Under the pieces are notes generated by a model that had not been told where the DNA came from, did no database searches, and worked only from the letters and a program-made list of their open reading frames with translations. A stretch of DNA of 64,000 bases from Sipunculus nudus (lineage: Eukaryota; Annelida; Sipuncula; Golfingiida; Sipunculidae). Below are positions 54,001 through 64,000 of the stretch, piece after piece; the first letter of the stretch is position 1, and each line of letters starts with the position of its first letter. Made by a program: the position numbers and the translations under genes. The DNA lies in assembly GCA_026874595.1 (NCBI GenBank), contig CM049315.1:12648664-12712663 (forward strand), in the 5' to 3' direction.

Positions 54001-55740
54001 TGTTCTCAATTTTGCCTTCTTGCTGGTTCTTGCCTCTGTTATATAGCATTCTACAAGCCCCAATTAACCAGGAGTTACTTTGTAAATTCTACCTATAGTA
54101 TATCGGAACGATTTCTTGAAGCTGTATGTGTATTTTAAGGTTCAAGATCAAGGTCATGAAAATACGTCTATTTATTTCCAACTTTACTTTTTGTCAATAC
54201 TGGTCCAGTCTTTACAAACTATGGCTCATATTATTCCTCACTGTCTTCTTTATGATATGTTCTTCTTATCTGTCTTCTAATCTGGGTCAGAGTTTTTCCG
54301 GCAAGCGCGTGACCTCTGGTCGTCTTGTTTTTTGTTTTTGTTTTCGTTGTTTATGGTAACCGTCTATTATTTTTAAATATTTGCTTAACTATGTACATTG
54401 GAGGTAATTAATATCGAATCATTCTACAAATCAGCAGTAAAAACATATAACTTAAGAAACACACTTATTTGAGTCATACATTTACATATAAACTTCAATT
54501 AATAGAGAATGATAAATTTTATAGATACTGTTCTAAAAAGCTGAATTAACCTAATTTATGAATACAAGGTAGGACCACTACAGAGCTACAACAAGTAAAC
54601 ATGTACACTGCGATAGAAACCGTTCTCGAGAATATTTCGGAGGACAGGTTTTTCTGACAATAGGATGGGTTGGCTGTTTTGACTGGTTGAACATTTTGAC
54701 ACATATATACAACAGGATTTTTTTTTCCTTTACGTGTTTCACTGTCAATCAATAAGTGTTGCATATTTCCCTGACTTTCAGTTGGTCCGAAATGTTATAT
54801 AAATTGTTATAACATTTGTTTCGTGCGTGTGTAAAGATTCAGTTAATGTGCAGATATTTGAACAATTGACGATAATATTAGGGCATGCATGGCAATAAAA
54901 CCAGTAAATAGTTCTTCAGTTAGTTATGTTACTCTGGCGTGGTCTTTAAATTGAGCCTGTGGTATCAAGTAATGGCTGAACATGATCAACATCAGCGCTG
55001 CAAATTGTTGCTTCATGCTGTACCTTCTTCCATTGTCTTAACTACATATATTAAACTCTGCAGTTCTTACCTTGTACCTGATCATTAAATAAGCATGGTT
55101 CCCACCAGCACATAATGATCGAGTCTAGAGTGCCCGGGCAGGTGCATAAGAAAAATCAATAATGTTTTATTCGGCTGTTATAATTTTGTAAACAAGTTTA
55201 TAAAACGGTTCTGTGATTGAGATTATAGATATTTTTATCACTTGCGAGGGCATGCTGTATGTATAGTAGTGTACATTGAAGGGATTATTGCTTCCACAAA
55301 GAGGGTGTGCGTATACTACTATTCCAGTTTGTCTGTGCGTGTGTGTCTTTGTTCACAACATTATTCACGGAATGATGAGTGGAATCTCATAAAATTTTCA
55401 GGGATTTCGGGAATAAGCCGATGTAAGATCAATTAGATATTTGTGCCGATCCGGCACATTTCAGTGACGTCATCAAGGAATATTCACAAATGTAGAGTCC
55501 AGCATGCACGATAAAATCTTAAGATATGGACCGCATAAGTAAAGGACGAGGCTTTCATTCAAGTCAGATTTCAAGGTCTTCCTTGTACGAGGTGACAGAA
55601 CAATATGTTAGAGGCAGCTTACCTTCACATGTGATGTTGAGTACTGTTCTGTTACAGCTCTGCAGTAAGACCATGCTATAGCTGTTCTGGCAAGACGCGA
55701 CGATGTGGGTGGAGTTCGCCTCTGTGTTAAAGGGTGGCTG
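43756..55740 (-). CDS. single-pass membrane protein, 3' exons (partial)
   Basis: Two exons are well supported: 55740-55623 and the terminal 44045-43756 with its TAG. The first ends in phase 1 and the second begins with two bases, so they can splice directly across an 11.6-kb intron. The joined product runs from a Cys-rich, N-glycosylation-rich extracellular segment (NST, NRT, NIT; four Cys) through a Thr/Val/Glu-rich stem to a transmembrane helix (LAIILMSTVAGAILVL) and a 20-residue tail. I do not recognise the family. The exon at 56327-56226 may lie upstream in the same gene, but its phase does not fit without another exon between them. The 5' part is outside what I can find. Confidence 0.6.
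44515..44740 (-). mobile_element. tRNA-derived SINE
   Basis: The reverse complement opens with a tRNA-like head (GTTAGCGCTGCACAGTCGAC, then GGTTCGATTCCCGGCGTGCA as B box and 3' arm), continues with about 120 bases and ends at an A-run (T-run at 44525-44533 on the + strand). Head, body and A-tail make a complete SINE plausible. Confidence 0.62.
44741..47319. other. intron of the minus-strand gene, left part
   Basis: No recognised repeats. A plus ORF at 46920-47189 has balanced composition but no domain, no splice context and no neighbour that would support it. Confidence 0.35.
47320..47440 (+). mobile_element. diverged fragment of the CCCGGTATACCGGG repeat family
   Basis: CCTCTAAAATTGGTTCGAAC, then CCTAATAAAAGAGTGCGG, resembles GCCTCAAAATTGGTCTGATA and GAATAAAAGGTTGCGG at 32292-32332. 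Preceded by a 15-base G-run. Only a short internal part is recognisable. Confidence 0.45.
47441..50960. other. intron of the minus-strand gene, middle part
   Basis: AT-rich; no confident exon. A minus ORF at 50059-50352 with several Cys (NCFGRSCIFC) was considered as a missing exon but lacks good splice borders. Confidence 0.35.
50962..51021. repeat. TA microsatellite
   Basis: About 28 uninterrupted TA units. Confidence 0.95.
52105..52566 (+). repeat. two G-run islands
   Basis: GT repeats followed by two runs of 10 or more G at 52134-52161, and a 45-base almost pure G stretch at 52520-52565. Both are strong G-quadruplex candidates on the + strand and error-prone regions for assembly. Confidence 0.75.
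53390..54300 (+). repeat. diverged long tandem repeat
   Basis: Segments near 53396, 53870 and 54138 share AAGGTCA, CATAACTTTGTCAAT, GCTTTGTGTCACTTTGTCA, GTCTGTCAGTTGT, CTTCTTGCTG and AGCATTCTACA in the same order. Units are old and unequal in length. Confidence 0.6.
55623..55740 (-). CDS. membrane protein internal exon (extracellular)
   Basis: The acceptor is CTCTCTTGCAG and the donor is GAAG/GTAAGC, both strong. Codes 39 residues with CQNSYSMVLLQSCNRTVLNI and TC at the end. The spacing of the last two Cys (C-8-C) resembles the start of a galactose-binding (SUEL) lectin domain, but this is a weak hint. Confidence 0.68.
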
Positions 55741-56225
55741 CTGCAAGAGAGGTAGCCAACCGCTGCACCATCCCACCGGAAGTGCTGCTAATTAAAAGAA
55801 AAAGACTACTGTCCAAATCACTACAAGACGATACCGCACCACAATGCAAGAATACATAGATTTAAAAGATTGTATACCCCGAATGTATGATTCACCAAGT
55901 CGGAGTATGATTTCATAGCTTAAACTTTTAAGTGCATGGACGAAAACCTCCACGTAACAAAAGTTTTAAATCAGAATAATTCAAATTTCAGACATAGTGT
56001 GAATTATTCGACCAATTGTACTTTTCGTAAGTTAGAATATTTGTGTTTAAAATCTTTAACGTACTTTCTTTATGCCAACTTGCGATATATAGTTGTGGTT
56101 TATTTGTGATAAAACAATAAATTTTCCATTAATTTTTATATATTTTCCCCAAACGACTAAAAGCTCTCTACTAACTTGATAGAAATTAAATAGATAGGAC
56201 TTCTGTATGATGCCCTCTCTCTCAC

Positions 56226-56327
56226 CTGACCCGCTTGCCAACTTTCCTGTGTAATCACAGGAGGCTAGGTCAAGGACACTCAGTAACTCAGAATATTTAA
56301 GCCGACCACAAGGCAAACATCTGGACT
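56226..56327 (-). CDS. possible upstream exon, Cys-rich
   Basis: Acceptor AAACATTCAG and donor GTCAG/GTGAGA frame 102 bases coding SRCLPCGRLKYSELLSVLDL and ASCDYTGKLASGS. The Cys pattern and location suit an extracellular exon of the minus-strand membrane protein gene, but it ends in phase 1 while the next recognised exon starts in phase 0. Confidence 0.4.
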
Positions 56328-57449
56328 CTGAATGTTTATACAATGCAAGTAAGTCTAACTCCTAAATCATATTTAGCAATAAGTGCTAAACTAAATACTG
56401 TTATTGAGCATTCCGCTGTATCTGTCACCGTATCGGTTATAATATTGTTGCATTTATTATACATGCAGGATGAAACAAAGGTAGCCACAACCATATAAAG
56501 CGAATTAAGTCGAAATTTCTAGATCTAGAAATACAAAATCGGTATTTAGTTAATAGCAGTGCACATATATGGCATAGGATTATCCTTATAATCGTCCTTA
56601 TGTGATGAATTTTTCTTAGTTTTTGTTTTGTCGAATAGAGGACGTCTTGATTCTGTACCAACAAATAACTTCTAAATAACTTCATCAACCTCTTTCAAAC
56701 ACATGTGGCAAGTTCTTAAACACGTTATTCAGCCAAAAAAAAATTGATGCGAGCATAAATATATCAGCTTTACCGCCGACGAACTGAGTGGATATTTTAC
56801 TTAATTGGAGCGAAATTATCCATTAAAGTTACCCATGAGCCACTACAGCAATGCCATATCCTCACTTACAGGGGCGTATTCATAGAAAGGCGCAAAGGGG
56901 CGCCCCCCCCCCCCCCAACCCCCATTACAATTCCTAATATTCACAAGTGCTATGTATGTAAACTCGCATTTATTTTATGTCCGATTATATAAGTATACGC
57001 ACACATTTATTAAATTTATTTATTAACATCATATTTACGCAATGTAATAAACCAATTAGCTAAAATAAAGCTCGTCTATACCTTAGTGTCCTGTATTCCA
57101 TTTACAAATAAAAACACATATATTAAAACATCGATACAATACATTCATAAAACCATGGCAGGGAGTACAAAATACGAACATTGTGATCTCTCAAAAAGGC
57201 AAGCTTATATATATCATATTTTATCACATTTATATTATATTTATATTATATCAGCAGAGTACTAAAGTGTCACAGTCAAAATATATCTATAATATGAGAT
57301 AAGAAGCAATTATAATACAATATTCTGTTACATTGATAAACTTGGCAATAGCAATAAACAACATGGCATGGAGTTAATTTTATTTTTGTATGATTAATGA
57401 ATGCTACTTAAAAAGAATGCTACGCGCACCAACGCAAAGATATAGAACT

Positions 57450-58600
57450 GTTTACCATGTCATGGAGCCGATAAATTCTCTAACATTTCCACATTAATTC
57501 GTTTCTTGAAAGAAGCACATGCATAAAGTGGCTGATCTATAAGTTCATTGGATAACATTTTCCAGGCTTTTAGCTCAGCAAATAGTGAAGACTTTTTCAA
57601 ATATTTAGTTTTAGGTTAAGGAACGACTAAATTGCAACTCACAGCAACTCGAGTCCCATGATTGTGAGCCTTATGAACAAAATGAAAACTACCCCCTCGT
57701 GAACCAGGAACACATTTATACACATTTATACATTAACACTTAAACAGAATATGTATAGCGTTGATGTAGATTCATCCATCCCAGTTCACCTACTAGTATC
57801 GTGGAATTTGTAGTTTTTGGTTATAATTCGGGTAGCTCTGTTTAGTTTCATTTGTACCATACTGTTAGTAGACGATAAAGGTGCTTAGATGCCCCATGCC
57901 TAGGGCACAGTCGATACGTGGTTAAATGATTGTGGCATAAACCTTGGCCACTGATTTCAGAATAGCATAGCTTGATATGCGGTAAAGAACAATCTTTGAA
58001 TATTTTTGGCATAGTGAGTTAATATGTAGTTTCCAGGATAAATTAGCATCTATTATCACGCCAAGTAAATTAGTCTCATCAGAAAAGGTATAGTTGAATC
58101 CAATATTGATATCTGAAGATTCTGATAAGAAATCCTTTGGAATGTATTATAATAAGAGGTTTGTAATAATTTAGAGTGGGTAGGTATTCTTTAACCAGGT
58201 AAATTTGTTATTTGGTCTACAGTTCACTGCAATTTATTGGTCAAAATTAATCAAAATTACACCTAAGAAGCCCCTGGCGCTAAGGTACCACACCTTAGTA
58301 GTTGCTTCCTATAGCATTTCCAGAGTTGCTTGGTCAGGTCATACTTCTTACGGACTGAATGTTATATAATCTCAGCATTTTTTCCATGGCAGCTTTTAGC
58401 ACAGCTGGTAGATAATTTATGTATATTAAAAACAGAATTTGTCCTAGTATTACCCTGAGGGATACCTATAGACATTTGTACCAGCAGGGCTAAATAGATT
58501 ATATTTGTATTTTACTATCTGTAACCGATTATGAAGATATGCATGAAACCATACCACTGTGTTACTAGAAAATGCAAATTTAAATCTGTCTCTTGCTACT
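57450..58600 (-). pseudogene. degenerate LINE reverse transcriptase fragment (minus strand)
   Basis: The reverse complement reads, in shifting frames, VVWFHAYLHNRLQIVKYKYN, SIGIPQG, LFLIYINYLP, FSDETNLLGVIIDANLSWKL, RATRIITK, LGWMNLHQRYTYS and LFAELKAWKMLSNELI, the ordered series of a CR1/Jockey-type non-LTR reverse transcriptase and its C-terminal part. The YADD box is missing, and there are many stops and frameshifts. 5' truncated at about 58600. Confidence 0.78.
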
Positions 58601-58659
58601 TCAGTAACTCCTCATGACTTGAAATGCGCTAGAGTAGTTCATTAATTTTACCGTACTAT

Positions 58660-60765
58660 ATCTGTAACATGTTAGATTGTAATCCTGCTTGAAAAACACG
58701 TCAAAAGTTCTCTTATTGCTTATTTACTGAATCATGATCTCCTTTCAACTGAACAAACTGCTTTCCTGTCAAATAACTCCACTCAAACTGCTCTACACCA
58801 TTCAGTCGACAACTGGGTCTCTATTATTGATCAGGGCCAACTTAATGGCGCGTGTTTCCTCGATGTTAAAAAGGCCGTTGATTCACTAACAGTATGGAAT
58901 TTATGGGACTCCTCTAAAGTGGTTATATTCATATTTAGATGATCGCAAACAATTTGTAACCCTCGCTTACCGTATTTTGAATGTAAAAACTATAACAACA
59001 GGTTTAACTCAAGGCACCGTCCTCGGCCCAGTTCTCTTTTTAATCTATCTGAACGACTAACCGGCTAATATCCCTGGAGCGAAATGTGCTCTCTATGCCG
59101 ATGATATCACGATACAAGTAAAGGGAACTGACGTTAATAATGCCCAAAACAAGCTTCAAACAGGCCTGTCTCCAAGTATATAAGATATGCGTAATAATAA
59201 GCTCTCTATAAATGCCGCAAAATCAGCTTACATGTTAATATACGCTCAAAACAACGTAGGTTTAAGGATAACATATCAATTAGTATGGGTGACTGTACTA
59301 TTGTGAATGTTGACTATGTCTGCCATTATTCATTGCAATGACCGACATCTATCATGGTATAATCAAAGAAAAGTAGTAATAAAGACATTTTGTTCAAAGT
59401 CACGACTACTGCACCACCGAATCAGCAAACTTCCTCCTAAAAATTACTTGAATACCTTTTACCATGCGTTCATTCAGCTAAATATTGATTATGGCCTTTC
59501 TGTTTGGGGAATCGTGCTCGTACATTTCGTTTTGCAAATCAGAGTTTTAAGGTGGAGCAGCCAGGATTATCTCGGGCATTTATGATCACTGTACAGCAGC
59601 TTGACCATCATCCATGATGAAGGATGGATGAACATAGTGCAACGAAACATGTAAATATTGCCGATATTGAAGTATAAATGTATCAATGAACTCGCCCCTT
59701 CTTGTCTTATTAAGAATTTACTTTTACCTGCAGTGATGCTCATCAGTATTACTCGTTCATCGGTTAACTTCTAAGTTAATCTTCCGACACCACACACACA
59801 GAAATCCTAAACTCCTCATTTTTTTTATGCAGGTAGTGTTTTATGGTACAGCCTTCCCATAAAATTTCAAATAATCTAAAGAGCTTTAAAAGGCTAGCGA
59901 GCTATTTTTCTGTAATAATTAGTGGTACTTCAGTAATAGTTATTGTGAGAAAAGCATCCGCTGTCATTTAGACTGATCCGTCCAATGTTACCTAAAGGAT
60001 CAGGTCACATGACCTCTCACTGAGCTCCGTGTTTGAGCATTTTCACCTGCACTTGTATCGTCGTCGTCGTAATTAACCCACAGTCCCACCTAGTATGGAT
60101 TTTGACCAATAACCATTAATACTGGTTCAGGTTTATTAGTCTTTGTTCTTTCTTTAAACTTCTGTACGACCACTGCATTATTGTATCTGCATATGTGATG
60201 TTGTTATGCCTGCCTTCTTAATGTGGCCCATTTGTGTATTTAGCTGGGTTCATCATTTAACGTTGCCAGTTAACGTGGCCCAGCACGTCTTCTTTTCTTT
60301 TAGCGTTGATGCTTATAAAACCAAGGTATAACAATTTCCTTTTATTTTTTGCTTGTATAGCTAAATAATAATAATATCTGGGCGTCAACTCATTTTTTTC
60401 AAAACCGTAGTAATGCACATTTTATCTAGTCTTTTGTAACACATACTATTTCAGATGCATATACTATGGTGCTTTATTTGGTTTTTAACCAAGCCTCGTT
60501 TAATGTATTTAATAACTCTGTTGCATACATTTCACAACGTAACACTACTATATATATTTGTACCCCACCTTTAGCTGTGCTTATTTCGCTGCGTTTATCG
60601 TTTAATATTGTGGTTGTATGGTCATTTTAGTTCAATGGACCCACTGATAACTGTATTTTTTGGTGAATGCTCTATGTATTACAGGGCCCTTCTGTGAAAC
60701 TAATTTTATTCTGATAAAGGCTACCCTGGAAGATGTTGTAATAAATAAATAAAAATAAATGAAAA
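58660..60765 (+). pseudogene. degenerate LINE reverse transcriptase and 3' UTR (plus strand)
   Basis: Frames give EQTAFLSNNSTQTALHHSVD, FLDVKKAVDS, GLTQGTVLGPVLFLIYLND, YADD at 59094-59105, then NTFYHAFIQLNIDYGLSVWG. Several stops, frameshifts and deletions make it dead. About 1.2 kb of noncoding 3' sequence follows, ending in (AATA)n-like TAATAAATAAATAAAAATAA at 60741-60765, a typical LINE tail. It is head to head with the fragment at 57450-58600. Confidence 0.82.
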
Positions 60766-60769
60766 ATAT

Positions 60770-62380
60770 AACGCCCTTTTTTAACGAGTCAGTAAATTGT
60801 CCTTTGTAATGTCTGCATGACTGTTGATATAAGCATACACGTCAGCTGACGCTTTGGTCACCCAGCTACAGACCGCCACATATGAATGACACCCGCTCTA
60901 TGGTGTACATTCCTTATTGGTATATGTAAATTTTATAGTTTTACCATATCCATTATGAATATTTGTATGTTTTCAACGAGACACATGAAAGGCTGCTGAG
61001 CCTGCTATTGAATAATGGTGCATGTATCAGCACCAATCTTAACTGAAAAGTAAATCATAATTCTATTGATTGAGTTAAAAAGCCCTCCCGCTTTACAGTC
61101 ACAGAAAAGACACGCATAATCATATTCTGTACATATTACTGTTTATCACCCAGCTGTTTTCAATGATTGAATGTTTTTTTCTTCATCAATTAATATTACT
61201 GATTTAAACAAATTCTGCATTTAGTACCTGTGTATTTTTTTTCTTACAAAATAATTAAATCAGCAAAATTACTTACTATAATTTTCTAATCCAAGTCTTA
61301 CATGTAACGGGAATTTAAAAAATTCTGAAATAGTCCAACTGTGTATCTCCATAGTAAGGGTAAGTTACTTAAACTAGATGTATCAACGAATAGTTAACAA
61401 CACAAATTGAGGTTTCAGTTGCGTTGACTCCCATTTAAATCCCCGAGACTGCCTTACCATACGTATTGGTGATGCAGAAATACAATAAGATGATCCCATG
61501 GAGGTATTTCAACAAATCTGGAACCAAACACGACATGGTCCTTGCAAGTGCAACGTCTACATAACGATCCGTATTGCCCGGACGCGCCTCAAGACGCGTA
61601 GTTATCTGCTTTTGATATCCGTTTCTTTAAAGGTTTGCTGGACACAGCAGCATATGTGTACATTCAGCAGATATATGTCACGTCTATAGCCACACCACGT
61701 AGTCCGCGTCTCCCTGGGTGGACTAGCTTTTTTGCCGTCCTCCGCCAGACCCCTCCTGGTCTCATTTCTTCATAACAAGGTTAGGTAATGACGACAGAAA
61801 CGTATAAAGCACCACCGCTTTCGATTGGGTGTGTATTTTGTCCATTCAATTGAAGAACAATAGGACTTGACTCCACTCGATGTTGAACACAAAGTACATG
61901 GGGTTTTGTCTCTCCCTTTCGAGTGCCAATGTCGACTGCACGATCGGTCGTTACCAGGTAAACCGACCGAGTCTACAAAGAGGCGATGGCGGATAAATTG
62001 ATTCTGGGAAAACAGAGCGTTCGGCCGTGGGGTGCCCTACAGGAAACAAGGAATCATTGTCCCAGGTATGGGTTAAACTGTTTACCTTGGAAACAACACC
62101 GCTCGAAATATTGAATGAACATGACCACGAGGTGGAACAATTAAAGTTGTGTTCATTCATAACTTCACGCACGAGATGTTGGAAAAAAACTAATTGCACG
62201 ACCGGGCGCCATTGGGTTCAAACAGGCTGCAATGGTTATTGATCTTGGTCTAATGTTTACCATTTGTTGTTAGTATTTCATTCTAATTGCCGCAAAAAGA
62301 TAACTGAGTAATGACGGAACATTTAAATGATAAAAAACAAGTGTGTTTGCACATACAAGTATACATGTACACATACATTT
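60770..62380. other. intergenic stretch
   Basis: No convincing coding region; short ORFs at 61498-61689 and 62027-62242 lack domains and splice context. Confidence 0.35.
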
Positions 62381-62384
62381 GGTT

Positions 62385-62575
62385 AGGGTAGTTGAGTGGT
62401 ATCAAGCTCGGCGATCAGGCGATCGAGGTTCGATTCCGGGCGTGACTGAGGGAGTGGGTTGCAGTGGTCCAACCAAAGTCGGTGGTTTTCCCTGGGTCCT
62501 CCAGCTATCACCATTTTACAGAATTTGTCTGATTTCCGATTTACTCTTCGTGACTTTTAATGAAATCTAGGCAGA
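62385..62575 (+). mobile_element. tRNA-derived SINE, possibly Meta-SINE type
   Basis: A box GGTAGTTGAGTGG and B box GGTTCGATTCC lie 45 bases apart, as in a tRNA. The body contains GGTGGTTTTCCCTGGGTCCT, then CCAGC, reminiscent of the conserved central domain reported for animal Meta-SINEs. No clear A-tail. Confidence 0.65.
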
Positions 62576-63239
62576 TGCTGTTAAGAAAAGTTTTTATGAT
62601 CGTGTGTTAGTAAGCACAGCAATGTTGACGAACAGAAAATGTAACCTAAGGTAAACGAAGACATTGAAAGGTTATTAGTTGCAAACCGCCCTTTACAAAA
62701 CCCTAGCTGGTTCGATTTTGCCACCAGAAGTCCTTGCAGGATATATTTGGATTATTTTGTCTCCCACATGTTTCTAACACGTAAGACGGTATAAACCCCA
62801 ACAGGGCAGCCTGTGTGCCATGGGATCCGTATTTTCTTGCCTATTTTAAAAAAAGGTTCAAGGGATTGACCTTTTTTTTACTTTGTGTCTTTGATAAGAA
62901 AATGAGAATAATAGTTTATGCAACCAATATAAAATTAAGAACCTTATAGATCTCAATTATTACGCCTGCGTTTGGTTTCATATGGTATTTCTGCAGGTAC
63001 TGAAGAAAAAATCCCCGAATGTCTAATAAAAATATTGTAGCAGAATAATGAATCTTTTCCAGATTTAAGACAAAATAACGCCCCTTCGCTACGTAAAGAA
63101 ATTGAATTAGGTCAAATATGCAGTTTATGAGTTTATTAAGGATGCACATTGGCATTTATAATGTTTATATGGTGTTTGGTCTTTCATAGTCGTCCTCCGC
63201 TGTTGTCGTCTGTGTCAGTTTTGTGAACGAGATAACTTT

Positions 63240-63660
63240 TGAACCAATTGATTTTTTTTTTCATGAAATTTGAATTGTTTCTATCAAAATCTCTGAGAAG
63301 TTCGAAATCGGTGAGCTTGACCTTCACCTTAAAGGTCAAATAAGCCACAACTGAATATTTTTGTGATCTCCATAACTTTTGAATTATTGCACATTTTCCC
63401 TAAACTTTGATACACAAGTTGTTTCCACCATGCTCTTTGATAAGATTGGAAACTGGTGACCTTGCCCTGGATCTTCAAGGTCAAATCAGCCAAATTATTG
63501 CTAATTGTACTTCGATTTCTTGTGAATGTGAAAACTTTTGAAACCCTGCGTATTCTTTCCTCAAATTTATACAATTTTATACACCAGCTGTTTGAACTAA
63601 GATGGAAAATTGGTGACCTTGATCTCCAACTCAAAGTCAAATCCAGTGGTGTCAATTTTT
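63240..63660 (+). repeat. tandem repeat of 140-160 bp with AGGTCA half-sites
   Basis: GGTGACCTTG-type starts recur near 63311, 63453 and 63613, each followed by AAGGTCAAAT-type and CATAACTTTTGAA-like text. TGACCTT and AAGGTCA face each other within units. Confidence 0.68.
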
Positions 63661-63756
63661 CTTCCAGGTGGGGGGGGGGGGGGGACGACTTTGTATATAT
63701 ATATGTCACAGTGGAGATTTCAATCCAGTGGGATTGGAAAGTCCACTAGGTATGAT

Positions 63757-63945
63757 CACAATTTGGAGCTCCCCTGGCTTGAGTCCAGTGGAAATCACAA
63801 TTGTAATCTCTCCTAGGATAAATTAAAATCCCACTGAATATCCTCTCACAATTGGGACTTCCTCTGGCTTGAGTCTAGTGGAAATTACAATTATAGTCTC
63901 TACAAGGATCAATTAAAATCCTACTGAATATCCTGTCACGATGAT
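63757..63945 (+). repeat. two tandem copies of a 90-bp unit
   Basis: ACAATTTGGAGCTCCCCTGG at 63758 and ACAATTGGGACTTCCTCTGG at 63848 start units that share CTTGAGTC(C/T)AGTGGAAAT, AGGAT(A/C)AATTAAAATCC and ACTGAATATCCT. Confidence 0.78.
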
Positions 63946-64000
63946 TATGATTATGTAAATTCATGGAAACTTCTGACTGAAGAGTGATTTAATAATAACA

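Overview
The window reads as nuclear DNA of a metazoan, most probably a bivalve or other mollusc. The base composition is AT-rich, one gene has eight GT-AG exons spread over 19 kb, and intergenic and intronic DNA is full of SINEs, LINE remnants, solo LTRs, MITEs, minisatellites and long TA runs. One satellite ends in a GACGGACGG microsatellite plus an AGCTCAG/CTGAGCT hairpin, which resembles the pearl/Helentron-associated elements described from bivalves. Species assignment is inference; nothing here is bacterial or operonic.

Left part (1-15.8 kb): a LIM-homeobox neighbourhood. Two intact, intronless, highly similar LIM-homeodomain genes (2772-3962 and 14096-15250, both +) lie in two copies of a roughly 4.5 kb duplicated segment (1-4590 and 11396-15790). 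A third, much shortened copy of the segment lies at 8927-9575. All three copies carry, upstream of the gene position, a decayed homeobox with what appears to be the same one-base frameshift. The ancestral unit was therefore probably dead homeobox plus live LIM-homeobox gene. Between the copies are a 280-bp tandem array, a Harbinger transposase pseudogene, a CTCGG/CCGAG-rich tract and a foldback MITE with a 9-bp target duplication.

Middle part (15.8-39.3 kb): one secreted lipase of the pancreatic-lipase/phospholipase A1 family on the + strand. I assembled it from eight phase-compatible exons (17053-36221) coding for 312 residues, with a signal peptide, a Ser/Asp/His triad and a very short lid. 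Its introns hold a 340-bp dimeric satellite, two of three solo LTR-like elements, a 40-bp minisatellite split by a hairpin element, a 28-bp hairpin minisatellite, a pogo-type MITE and several SINEs. Just downstream is a 33-bp coding-like minisatellite that is open in several frames on both strands.

Right part (39.3-64 kb): mostly repeat-poor to unannotatable DNA. It contains the 3' exons of a minus-strand gene for a single-pass membrane protein (43756-55740, possibly from 56327), two degenerate LINE fragments arranged head to head (57.4-60.8 kb), tRNA-derived SINEs and short tandem repeats rich in AGGTCA half-sites.
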